Shown: positions 5,839 to 13,593, counted from the stretch's first letter. The stretch is 58,996 bases of DNA from an uncultured Pelagibacteraceae bacterium (GCA_902545945.1 CACCID010000006.1:1-58996); one strand, 5' to 3'. The notes: generated by a model from the letters alone, not told the origin. Numbers and translations are program-made.

Positions 5839-7952
5839 AATTTATACCTATAAAACATGGTGGTGGAGTAATTGTTGACTCAAAACCTCAGCAAAAATTT
5901 GAAAAACCTGACAATTGTATTTTAGAATGTGTTCAAAATGCTATTGATGCTGCAAAAGAAACAAATGGTAAAAGGCAAAAAACAATTTTAAAATTTCATT
6001 TTTCTCAAGTTCGAAAATCTGAATGTAAATTTTTCGATAAAAATTTTGAAAATCATCTTAAAGTTAGAAAATATGGAAAAAGGCATGATTTTGATGACAG
6101 TATCTCATGCTTGATAATGGAAGATTTTTCTACGACCGGTATAACTGGTGATCCTGATATACCGGACGATCAAACTTCTACCGGAGAAAAAAATAACTGG
6201 TATCATTTTCTTATAGATTTTGGAGGTCAAAACAAACTTCAAGATGCTAAAAAAGGTGGAAGTGAAGGTGAAGGAAGACAAACATTTATGTTGAATTCAG
6301 GTATTGCAACTTTTTTTGGTATTTCAATTGACTCAAGAAACAATAACCGACCTAGTATTTTTGGAATGTCGTATTTCGGTTCAAGAAAAGTAAACGGTAC
6401 TACTTTTCCAGCCTTTTCTTCATTCGGAAAAAAAATTAAATATGAAAATAATGATGAATGCGTTCCGGTATCAGATGTTCAAAAAGCCAAAGAATTTATT
6501 TCTTTATTCAATTTAAAAAGAGAAATATCTGAACCTGGAACCAGTATAGTTATACCTTTTTATAGCAAAGAAGATATTTCATCAGAATTTATAATTCAAA
6601 GATTAATAGACATTTATAGAGTTCCAATATTAAGAAATGAACTAGAGGTATTTGTAGAAGACACACAAATCAATTCTCAAAATATAAGATCACTCGTTGA
6701 CGCAAGAGAAGAAAATCATGAAAAAAAATTACTTTATCAAGACTATTTTAATTTCTTAGAGGAAAGCAGCAAGAATTTATCTAAAGAGGAGTGTTTTGAA
6801 ATCAATTTTTTTGATAATGATGAGATAAATAAAGGAAATATTGAAAATTTCGATAAATTAATTGTAAAATTTAATGAAAATAAATTATTAAAACTTAGAT
6901 TAAGTTTCCAAATAAAAAAACTAAGAGACAATATCAGATACGACACATTTTCATCTAGTATTGACATTTATATTAAAAAATATCCATCAAACCTAGACAA
7001 CATAAGAGAAACTTTTAACGATTTTATAAGAGGACAAATGCCTCTTTATCAAAGAAGAAATAAAAAGACATCAATGTTTCATCTTGTAAATATACAAGAT
7101 GCTCATGCTATGCTTCTTTTTAAACATGCTGAACAAGCAAACCATTCTGAAATCAGCGCAGATAACTGGAAATTAAAAGATGAATACAAGGGCTATAAGC
7201 CAATTATTAGACTTTCGAAAAATATAACGATCAAACTATATAATTTAATTACTTCTGAAAATTCTGAGGAGGATTATGAGGCAACACAAGATTTATTTCA
7301 GATTGATGAGAAAGATACAGGACAATCCCAAAATAATAGTAGCGGAGGCGACGAAGAAGAAGACGAAGTAGATGATCCACCAGAAGATACTAAAATAACA
7401 GATATTGTTGTGCCTCCTATTTTTGAAGGTTTAAAACAATATGAGGTCTCTCAAGAAAATGAAAGCAATGGCACAATCACGCTATATGTAAAAGGAAAAG
7501 TTTATAAGGAAAAAGAGATAAAAAAAAATATTGAGGAGGCACAAAAGTATCTAGCTGAAGTGAAAAAGGTTGATTTCAGTAAATACACCTCTGAAGTAGG
7601 GAGAAAGCAACTTGAAAGAATGAAAAAAAAATCTGATATTTTTGAAAGAAGATTAATAGAATACAAAAATTTTTTAAGTGATGGCTGCACGTTTTATCCA
7701 AGAAGAATAGAAATTGATGCGGGGTTTGAAGGAGAAGGTGTTAGAAACTCTATAAAAAAATACAAACCAAGAGATTTTGATTTTGCTGATGAAAGCTTTA
7801 AATTAAATCTTTCTTCTGGAGTTAAGCTTAAAAAAAGAAATCAAAACGAAATATCTTTAATTGCAAACAAAGCTGATTTCAATTTTTCAGTTAATGGGTT
7901 TGGAGAAGGAATTGAAGATATTAGGTGGAGAATAAGGAATTATACTATTTAA
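5832..7952 (+). CDS. GHKL (MORC/MutL-like) ATPase of a restriction-modification system
   Basis: The protein has 706 residues. The N-terminal third holds the Bergerat ATP-binding fold. The N box is ILECVQNAIDA (Glu32, Asn36, Asp39), the G1-type box is MEDFSTTGITGD (Asp98 to Gly106), and the lid is GGSEGEGRQTF (about residues 142-152). A long central region has no known motif. It is followed by an acidic linker (GGDEEEDEVDDPPED, roughly residue 500) and a lysine-rich helical C-terminal domain. GHKL ATPases of this kind are known from bacterial R-M operons related to MORC, where ATP-driven dimer closure is thought to act on DNA. It is the first gene of the tightly coupled operon that runs to 10428. 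The DNA-loop role is inferred. Confidence 0.75.
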   Translation: MLEFIPIKHGGGVIVDSKPQQKFEKPDNCILECVQNAIDAAKETNGKRQKTILKFHFSQVRKSECKFFDKNFENHLKVRKYGKRHDFDDSISCLIMEDFSTTGITGDPDIPDDQTSTGEKNNWYHFLIDFGGQNKLQDAKKGGSEGEGRQTFMLNSGIATFFGISIDSRNNNRPSIFGMSYFGSRKVNGTTFPAFSSFGKKIKYENNDECVPVSDVQKAKEFISLFNLKREISEPGTSIVIPFYSKEDISSEFIIQRLIDIYRVPILRNELEVFVEDTQINSQNIRSLVDAREENHEKKLLYQDYFNFLEESSKNLSKEECFEINFFDNDEINKGNIENFDKLIVKFNENKLLKLRLSFQIKKLRDNIRYDTFSSSIDIYIKKYPSNLDNIRETFNDFIRGQMPLYQRRNKKTSMFHLVNIQDAHAMLLFKHAEQANHSEISADNWKLKDEYKGYKPIIRLSKNITIKLYNLITSENSEEDYEATQDLFQIDEKDTGQSQNNSSGGDEEEDEVDDPPEDTKITDIVVPPIFEGLKQYEVSQENESNGTITLYVKGKVYKEKEIKKNIEEAQKYLAEVKKVDFSKYTSEVGRKQLERMKKKSDIFERRLIEYKNFLSDGCTFYPRRIEIDAGFEGEGVRNSIKKYKPRDFDFADESFKLNLSSGVKLKKRNQNEISLIANKADFNFSVNGFGEGIEDIRWRIRNYTI

Positions 7953-7954
7953 TA

Positions 7955-8803
7955 ATGACACAAGTTGTATCAAATAAAACTGGTAGAAAAAAAATTGTTA
8001 AAGCTTCAGGTGAAAATACTGAAATTAAAATAATTGCTAAAAATTTTAATGATTATATAGAAGTTAGAACAGAGCTTAAATTAGATCCTAAACATAAATT
8101 CAACAAAGACTGTCACATAAGTATTCAACCTTATGAGTCAAAAGGATTTGCAAAACCACCTATGGATATGGGTACTGTTGGGGAGCCAAGTGACTTAGTT
8201 TTTAATTTAGATGATATCTCTATAGATACCTTATTATTCAGAATAAAAGTTGTAGATAAAAACAACATTGTTAAAGGTTTCGCAGATGAAATTAGACCTG
8301 ATTTTTCAGGAGGAGCTGGAACAAGTGAGGGAGGAGATGGATCAAATACTATTTTACCAATAAAAGAGGACTCCTCTTTAAAGCTTCCCTTTGCTGTACA
8401 AATGGAGCCAGGCTCAAAGCCAGTACTGTTAGTAAAAAGCAAATTAAATTTAAAAGAACAATTTAAACATGACATTAAAACTAAAGTTTTTATATACACT
8501 TCAATAATAAGACAAATACTTACAAATTACTTATCAGATAAGAATTATGATGATTGCACAAAAAAAAATTTATTTTTAAATAAAGTTTTAGGTAATGCTG
8601 GTTTAGATATTGAATTAAGTGAAATACCAGAATATTTCAATGAAGACTTAACTGTTAATCAGGAAGCGATTGAATGGATAGAACAAACTACAGCAGCTTG
8701 TATTGATACCCCGGTAATATTTAAAGGACTTAAGACAAATTATTTATCTCTTTTTGAACAAAAGTGTAAACAACAAGCTATTGAGGAAGATAATGAAAAT
8801 TAG
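7955..8803 (+). CDS. Hypothetical protein of the restriction operon
   Basis: The protein has 282 residues. The ATG at 7955 lies 2 bases after the ATPase stop. An in-frame GTG upstream (7925) would overlap the ATPase and is less likely. The N-terminal half looks beta-rich, with alternating hydrophobic strands. A low-complexity glycine-rich linker follows (FSGGAGTSEGGDGSN), and the C-terminal half is helical and ends in an acidic tail. No family is recognised. Its fixed place between the GHKL ATPase and the DUF6339-like gene suggests a structural or substrate-binding subunit. Confidence 0.65.
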   Translation: MTQVVSNKTGRKKIVKASGENTEIKIIAKNFNDYIEVRTELKLDPKHKFNKDCHISIQPYESKGFAKPPMDMGTVGEPSDLVFNLDDISIDTLLFRIKVVDKNNIVKGFADEIRPDFSGGAGTSEGGDGSNTILPIKEDSSLKLPFAVQMEPGSKPVLLVKSKLNLKEQFKHDIKTKVFIYTSIIRQILTNYLSDKNYDDCTKKNLFLNKVLGNAGLDIELSEIPEYFNEDLTVNQEAIEWIEQTTAACIDTPVIFKGLKTNYLSLFEQKCKQQAIEEDNEN

Positions 8804-9584
8804 AAAATTTAATTCAAATGGAATTGAAAAATGGAGATCTTTTTATAGAGACCTGTTTATGAATATAAAAACAATTGCGGGTGGAAAAATATCTCCACAC
8901 CATATTAAAGAAGGTTATTCATCAGTTTATAAAAAAAAATATGAAAATTTAATTAAATTAGATTCTTTGGAAAATTTATCAGAAGAACTAGAGCTTAGCA
9001 CAGATTTTAAAATTAGAAAATTTAAGAATTCTTATGAATTAGCAACTGAAATTAATAAATGTTTATCAAAATACAAATTCTATGACATAGACATGGCTGA
9101 AGTATGGGACTGGATTGCGATGACTATATTTGATCAGATTTTTGTTCCTGGTAAAATTAAAGGTGCAACACCTTGGAGATATGTTACTGATAAATTAGAT
9201 TTTGCCTCTTCTTTTAGACATTTGATTAGAGGGCCTTGTTGGGCTGTTAATCAGTATAAAACAAATGCTAAGATTTTTACATGTACATTGCCGTATCAGC
9301 AAAACGATTTTCTAGAACAATCAATTAAAATTTCACATATACGCGAAAATAAAGCTATGGGAGAAGTCTTAATGAGGTTGTATTACGATTTTAAAAAAGA
9401 TTACTCAATGGAAGGTACTAGTAAATATGGAGTTGATAAAAATAAACCAGGAATCTTTCCTAGGTTTAGGGATAAAACATATCAATTTAGTAGAGTAAAA
9501 TTCTTGTGGGGGATGAATGCCGATGAAATTATAGAAATGCTTCCAAACGAGTTTGATAAATATAAAAAAAATATCACAATATGA
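8793..9584 (+). CDS. DUF6339-like protein of the restriction operon
   Basis: The protein has 263 residues and starts MKIRKFNSNGIEKW. The ATG at 8793 overlaps the preceding stop by 11 bases; an in-frame TTG at 8754 is less likely. It contains the central block VWDWIAMTIFDQI, then FRHLIRGPCWAV, and the ending MLPNEFDKYKK. From memory these match the pattern of DUF6339, a family of unknown function found near DNA-modification genes; this needs a profile search. No catalytic motif is evident. Its overlaps with both neighbours imply translational coupling and a stoichiometric complex. Confidence 0.6.
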   Translation: MKIRKFNSNGIEKWRSFYRDLFMNIKTIAGGKISPHHIKEGYSSVYKKKYENLIKLDSLENLSEELELSTDFKIRKFKNSYELATEINKCLSKYKFYDIDMAEVWDWIAMTIFDQIFVPGKIKGATPWRYVTDKLDFASSFRHLIRGPCWAVNQYKTNAKIFTCTLPYQQNDFLEQSIKISHIRENKAMGEVLMRLYYDFKKDYSMEGTSKYGVDKNKPGIFPRFRDKTYQFSRVKFLWGMNADEIIEMLPNEFDKYKKNITI

Positions 9585-10057
9585 AGTCTACTTTTGAAAC
9601 TTTAATTGATAGTTTAACTCCTAAGCACAAATTGGCACTAAAATGGTTTCAAAATAATAAAAATAATGAATTTAAAGGATGGGTTCCTGTTTTAGAAAAT
9701 GATATTTTACTTGCTAGCAAAGCTAAGGGTATTTTTAAACCAAAAGATATAAATTATGCCTTAAGTATAAGATTATCAAAAAATGGCCCTTACGATGATC
9801 AACTGCAATATAAAGAAGATGGAAAAATTTTATTAAAATATTTTCAAGAGAATAAGAATTTAAAAGAAAGAGATCTTGAATACACAAACATAGGCTTAAA
9901 AAAATGCATGAAAGAAACAGTCCCAGTAGGAATAATTATTCAAACTGAACTAAAACCAAACAGTAGATATAAAATAGCAGGTACTGGCATAGTTAAAAAA
10001 TGGGAGGATGGATATTATTACATCGAAATATTTGCACAAAATGGTGAGATCAAATGA
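9581..10057 (+). CDS. Stand-alone SRA-like modified-DNA-binding protein
   Basis: The protein has 158 residues. Blocks such as KGIFKPKDINYALSIR, NGPYDD, YTNIGLKKCM, VPVGII and WEDGYYYIE resemble the SRA-like domain that in ScoMcrA-type McrA endonucleases is fused to an HNH nuclease. Such domains recognise modified bases such as 5-methylcytosine. Here no HNH domain is attached; instead a Vsr nuclease gene follows, overlapping by 4 bases (ATGA). It overlaps the preceding gene by 4 bases as well. The likely role is to read the methylation state of DNA for the nuclease. The family assignment is from memory of the motifs. Confidence 0.65.
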   Translation: MKSTFETLIDSLTPKHKLALKWFQNNKNNEFKGWVPVLENDILLASKAKGIFKPKDINYALSIRLSKNGPYDDQLQYKEDGKILLKYFQENKNLKERDLEYTNIGLKKCMKETVPVGIIIQTELKPNSRYKIAGTGIVKKWEDGYYYIEIFAQNGEIK

Positions 10058-10428
10058 AAAATGATAAGTCAAAAAACACTAAGCCTGAGATGATAGTTAG
10101 AAAAAAATTATTTTCTAAAGGATATCGTTATAAAATACATGATAGGAAGCTTCCAGGCAGGCCTGATATTGTTTTACCTAAGATAAAAACAATTATTAAT
10201 GTCCATGGTTGCTATTGGCATTATCATGGTTGTGAAAAAAGTCGATTACCGAAAACACGATCTGAATATTGGCTGAAGAGATTAGAAGATAATAAAAAAC
10301 GAGACTTCTTCAATAAACAAAAATTAATTAAACTTGGATGGAAAGTTATTGATATTTGGGAATGTACCTTAGATAAAAGTAATTTCGCTAAAACCTTTGA
10401 GCGTTTAGAGCATCAAATAGCCATATAA
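10054..10428 (+). CDS. vsr: Vsr-type (very short patch) DNA endonuclease
   Basis: The protein has 124 residues, slightly short for Vsr, which is usually 130-150. NTKPEMIVRKKL (Glu12), LPGRPDIVLPK (Asp38) and the zinc/active-site segment VHGCYWHYHGC (His51, His56, Cys53, Cys60) match Vsr. The usual N-terminal MSRIRGK segment is reduced. Canonical Vsr nicks next to T:G mismatches arising from 5-methylcytosine deamination. In R-M operons with GHKL proteins, Vsr-like enzymes are thought to act as the restriction nuclease. Its 3' end overlaps the convergent ADP-ribosylglycohydrolase gene by 16 bases and marks the right end of the island. Confidence 0.88.
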   Translation: MKNDKSKNTKPEMIVRKKLFSKGYRYKIHDRKLPGRPDIVLPKIKTIINVHGCYWHYHGCEKSRLPKTRSEYWLKRLEDNKKRDFFNKQKLIKLGWKVIDIWECTLDKSNFAKTFERLEHQIAI

Positions 10429-11366
10429 TTTAATATTTTTTTTGCCGGTTTAGTTTTCTTAATCCAATTCTTAGGTATGCTTTTCATACCCTTAGATGCT
10501 GCAAAATAAGCTCCTACAAAATTAGCCCTAGAACAGTTACAGCCTCCAGCTTTAATAGTTTTAATAATTGCAGATTTATAATTATTAGCGGTAATCATGG
10601 CGTGAATAGAGCCCATGAAGGTGCCAGGATAACTGCAAGCTTTACCAAACTTCTTAACAACTTTAGTATGATTATGTTTTTTTAATCTTAAAACTTTTTT
10701 AATATTGGTAGCAACATCTTTAAAATATCTGTTTCTTCCAAACTTTTTTACAAAGGTATTTATAGGGCTTTTCTCACCTTTCATTGCAAGCTCTATAATC
10801 TTTAATTTTGCTAGAGCATAAGTTTCATTTACTTTGGAATTGGCTACACTTTTTATAACCCTCTTTAGATCTGTTTCTGAGTTATTATAAAGAAAATAAG
10901 GAAGAGCGGCACAATAACCGTCGGACTCGTTGACCTTTTTTCCTCCTGTAATACTTTTCTTAGATTTAATGTTTTGAATAGTTTCTAATATATTTTGATG
11001 GATCCAAGGACCATTCATTGGCCCTTTCCATTTAATCTTTTTGTATTTTTTTCTGAGTTTTAAATTTTTCCAATAAGCTGAACCTGGTCCAAAGTTTTGG
11101 ACAACATTTTTCTTAAAATTTTTTAAAACATCCAATTTTTTTTTTGTTGAAATTAGTGTTTTAAACATTACTAGTCCGACATCATTGTAACCAGAAACTT
11201 TGCCTGTTTTGATCGAATAAAATGGACTTCTACTTTTTTTTAAAAAGACAATTTCTTTTTTTCCTTTAATATAATTCCTTAACTTTTTTGGATCGTAAAC
11301 CCAATGCAGAGGTCTAGTTGCTGCATCTGCAACTGTTGCACCTAATAAAATATGTAAATTATCCAT
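10413..11366 (-). CDS. ADP-ribosylglycohydrolase-family protein
   Basis: The protein has 317 residues. Features of the ARH/crystallin-J1 fold are the N-terminal GATVADAATRPLHWVYD, NDVGL in the first third, and GGCNCSRANFVGAYFAA near the end, the region that normally binds two magnesium ions as GGDTDT. Here GGCNCSRAN replaces the acidic residues, so metal-dependent hydrolase activity is doubtful. It resembles the J1-crystallin-like branch. It overlaps the start of its neighbour's frame: the rlmN stop lies 8 bases inside this gene's 5' end, so rlmN and this gene are coupled in the minus direction. Confidence 0.75.
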   Translation of the reverse strand: MDNLHILLGATVADAATRPLHWVYDPKKLRNYIKGKKEIVFLKKSRSPFYSIKTGKVSGYNDVGLVMFKTLISTKKKLDVLKNFKKNVVQNFGPGSAYWKNLKLRKKYKKIKWKGPMNGPWIHQNILETIQNIKSKKSITGGKKVNESDGYCAALPYFLYNNSETDLKRVIKSVANSKVNETYALAKLKIIELAMKGEKSPINTFVKKFGRNRYFKDVATNIKKVLRLKKHNHTKVVKKFGKACSYPGTFMGSIHAMITANNYKSAIIKTIKAGGCNCSRANFVGAYFAASKGMKSIPKNWIKKTKPAKKILNYMAI

Positions 11367-12450
11367 TAAGTACAGCTTTACTATTCGCTAGCGATCCACA
11401 AGATGCATTTATGTCTCTACCCCTGCTTCTTCTAAACAAGGAGAGAAATCCTGCTTCTTGAATTTTTTTGGAAAACTTATCTATATTTTCTTGAGTTGCT
11501 GGTTTGAAATCTTTGTTCGACAGAGGATTAAATTCGATCAAATTTAATTTTGAGGGGACTTTTTTCATAATCTTTATTAATTCTTTTGCATGATCATCCG
11601 TTAGATTTTCATCTAAACATATCCATTCTATAAAAATGGGTAATTTTGTTTTTTCATAATATTTTTTTAGTTGTGGTAATAACGAATTAATAGAATATTT
11701 ATCATTTATTGGCATTAGTTCTGATCTGTGCTTTGGTATTGAACTATGTAAGCTCCAGGCAAGATAAACATCTAACTCATTTGCAGCCCACTCTATCGCA
11801 TCTAAATTATCTTTTTTTATTCCAACTCCAACAGTGCTGACTGTGATCCTAGTTCTTCCGTATTCTAAGCCATCTTTATTTTTTAAGTTATCTATAGCGA
11901 TCTTAACACTATCAAGATTTAAAAATGGACTTCCTTCCCCCATTTTCACAATGTTTGTGATTAACTTATTTGTTGACCAATCATTAATATAATCTTTACT
12001 TAAAATGATTTGTGAGATTATTTCTCCCGGTGATAAATTTCTTACTAATTTTTTTGAAATTTGAGCTGTTGCACAAAATTCGCAAGAGAGATAACAACCC
12101 ACTGATACAGATAAACAAATTGTATATCTGCTTTGCGATTTATCCGGAATGAGGACTGTCTCAACATTACGTTTATCTTTAAGCTCTAAAAGAAATTTTA
12201 TAGTACCATCCTTAGATTTTTGAACATCTATAATTTTTGGTTTTTCTAAACTAATCAAATCTTTGATTTTGTCTCTAAGTTCCGATCCAAACGTAGTAAG
12301 CTCATCAAAACTTTTTATATTTTTTTTATAAACTGCATTAAAAAGTTGTTGAGATCTCATCTTTGCTTTTTTCGGTTCAACTTCTCCTTTTTCAATTAAA
12401 AAAGCTTTTAATTGATCAAAATTAAGATCATAAAAATTTTGTTTTTCCAT
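11359..12450 (-). CDS. rlmN: Radical-SAM 23S rRNA (adenine2503-C2)-methyltransferase-like protein
   Basis: The protein has 363 residues, the normal RlmN size. The radical-SAM cluster motif is GCYLSCEFC (CxxxCxxC). SLHSSIPKHRSELMP matches the RlmN SLHA...R..LMP block, and RRSRGRDINASCGSL holds the C-terminal methyl-carrying cysteine. Where typical RlmN has MGMGEPLxN, this protein has KMGEGSPFLN, which is a clear deviation. The enzyme methylates A2503 of 23S rRNA and some tRNAs. It could be a divergent RlmN paralogue. It overlaps the downstream ADP-ribosylglycohydrolase gene by 8 bases. Confidence 0.82.
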   Translation of the reverse strand: MEKQNFYDLNFDQLKAFLIEKGEVEPKKAKMRSQQLFNAVYKKNIKSFDELTTFGSELRDKIKDLISLEKPKIIDVQKSKDGTIKFLLELKDKRNVETVLIPDKSQSRYTICLSVSVGCYLSCEFCATAQISKKLVRNLSPGEIISQIILSKDYINDWSTNKLITNIVKMGEGSPFLNLDSVKIAIDNLKNKDGLEYGRTRITVSTVGVGIKKDNLDAIEWAANELDVYLAWSLHSSIPKHRSELMPINDKYSINSLLPQLKKYYEKTKLPIFIEWICLDENLTDDHAKELIKIMKKVPSKLNLIEFNPLSNKDFKPATQENIDKFSKKIQEAGFLSLFRRSRGRDINASCGSLANSKAVLNG

Positions 12451-12472
12451 TAAGAGGATATTAAAGACTTGA

Positions 12473-12494
12473 GTGGGGATTTTAAAGTCCCCAC
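12473..12494 (-). terminator. Hairpin between the 63-residue gene and rlmN
   Basis: GTGGGGA and TCCCCAC form a 7-bp stem with an 8-base loop. On the minus strand it follows the 63-residue gene and precedes rlmN. The following T content is weak (AGTCTTTAAT), so it may be a partial terminator or a 3'-end stabiliser rather than a full stop. Confidence 0.5.
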
Positions 12495-12506
12495 CCTATA
12501 AAAGTT

Positions 12507-12698
12507 TTAAAGCTGATTTTTTTCAGTTTTTAAATGCTTCAAAATTTTTCCGGAATTTTTTCCGCTTTTAAGCATATAACCAGCCGTTCCATTGGCGTTA
12601 GCCTCGGGGGCTTTTTGATTTTTACTTAACTGCATTGAGAGTTTCTGCTCAGCTTTTTTAACGGCAGAATTTCCATACAGTTTGCTAAATCTATTCAT
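12507..12698 (-). CDS. Small basic hypothetical protein
   Basis: The protein has 63 residues and starts MNRFSKLYGNSAV. An upstream in-frame ATG at 12713 exists. However, AAAGGAG lies 6 bases before the ATG at 12698, which decides the start. It is lysine-rich, with SGKNSGKILKHLK near the end, no membrane segment, and helical propensity in the first half. No family is recognised, but the good ribosome binding site and a hairpin downstream support a real gene. Confidence 0.6.
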   Translation of the reverse strand: MNRFSKLYGNSAVKKAEQKLSMQLSKNQKAPEANANGTAGYMLKSGKNSGKILKHLKTEKNQL

Positions 12699-12743
12699 AG
12701 CAACTCCTTTCATTTCTACCGACTTTGCAACCCTTTATAGGTC

Positions 12744-12770
12744 CGGCATGTCGAATGCCGAGTCTTTTTT
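12744..12770 (+). terminator. Intrinsic-terminator-like hairpin with T6, no plus gene upstream
   Basis: CGGCAT and ATGCCG form a 6-bp stem with a 5-base loop, then AGTC and six T residues (12765-12770). It has the form of a plus-strand rho-independent terminator. The nearest plus-strand gene upstream is vsr, more than 2 kb away, so it would end an unseen antisense or leader transcript. On the minus strand it lies in the 5' leader of the 63-residue gene. Confidence 0.5.
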
Positions 12771-12819
12771 CCCATGACAGATGGGTAAGTAAACTTTAAT
12801 ATAAGGTTTATATTTGTCA

Positions 12820-12975
12820 ATGGATAATAAGCTTTTAGGAGTAATCATTATAGGTTTTGGCCTATTAGTACTTTTCAGCGAACAAGAATACTCTTGGGTT
12901 ATATCAGCCATTGCAGTGGGGATAGGTTCAGGATTTCTAATACGAAAAAATGAAAAAAATGATATAGACAAATAA
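12820..12975 (+). CDS. Small two-segment membrane protein
   Basis: An ORF of 51 residues starts MDNKLLGVIIIGFG. Two hydrophobic segments, LLGVIIIGFGLLVLF and SWVISAIAVGIGSGFL, are joined by a short acidic loop (SEQEY). The C-terminus is charged (RKNEKNDIDK), giving a plausible inner-membrane hairpin. The stop lies one base before the ATG of the flavodoxin-fold reductase, so they are likely co-transcribed. The minus-strand ORF over the same place is a shadow. The function is unknown. Confidence 0.55.
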   Translation: MDNKLLGVIIIGFGLLVLFSEQEYSWVISAIAVGIGSGFLIRKNEKNDIDK

Positions 12976-12976
12976 A

Positions 12977-13555
12977 ATGTCTAAAAAAATTTTTATCGTC
13001 TTCGGTCACCACAACTCACATAAATCATTCAATGCATCTGTTAGAGACACCTTTATTGATGAAGCAAAAAAATTAGGTCATGTAATAGATCTTATCAATT
13101 TGCATGAAGAGAAACAGTTGCCTTTTTTTGATGGTTCTGGGCCGAGCGATCAAGTTTTGGACTATAGAAAAAGATTAGAAAGTAGTGACATACTATTTAT
13201 GATTTCACCTTGTTACAATTTAAGAGCAACAGCAATTTTGGAGAACTGGATAGATTTAGTGCTTGCACCAAAATGGTTTTTTTCTTTTAAACGAATAGTA
13301 GGTAATTGGGGTTATCCAGTTGCTGGAGCCATGAAAAATAAAAAAGCTATAATGTCAATGAGTTACGGAGGTAACTGGTTTAGTATACAAACATGGTTTC
13401 AAAATATACCTTTCAGAAGAATAAAAGCAGGTGTTTTAAAACTTGGAAAAATGAACACTACTTATATAAGATTTTATGAGGTTCTTCCCGGCATGACACA
13501 AGAAAAATTTGATAAGCACATGCAAAAAGTAAGAAAATTAGTGCGAAATTTATAA
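12977..13555 (+). CDS. NAD(P)H:quinone/FMN reductase, flavodoxin fold (KefF/MdaB-like)
   Basis: The protein has 192 residues. The flavodoxin-like fold is shown by IFIVFGHHNSHKSFNASV (phosphate-binding loop), FMISPCYNLRATAILENWID (FMN isoalloxazine loop plus substrate wall) and MSMSYGGNW. Family members transfer electrons from NAD(P)H to quinones in the cytoplasm, two at a time. It follows the small membrane protein by one base. It could be a general quinone reductase or an accessory to a potassium efflux channel, but no such channel lies nearby. Confidence 0.8.
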   Translation: MSKKIFIVFGHHNSHKSFNASVRDTFIDEAKKLGHVIDLINLHEEKQLPFFDGSGPSDQVLDYRKRLESSDILFMISPCYNLRATAILENWIDLVLAPKWFFSFKRIVGNWGYPVAGAMKNKKAIMSMSYGGNWFSIQTWFQNIPFRRIKAGVLKLGKMNTTYIRFYEVLPGMTQEKFDKHMQKVRKLVRNL

Positions 13556-13593
13556 TAATTTAAACTTTGATTTAAAAAGTATATAAGACAAAT

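Noticed and set aside
3486-10428. tRNA-integrated genomic island with direct repeats
   Set aside because: A tRNA-like element lies at the left, but the island is on its 5' side, no copy of its 3' end was seen near 10430, and no integrase is present.
12735-12971. 78-residue minus-strand ORF
   Set aside because: Antisense to the better-supported 51-residue membrane protein gene at 12820-12975, and it has no recognisable protein pattern.
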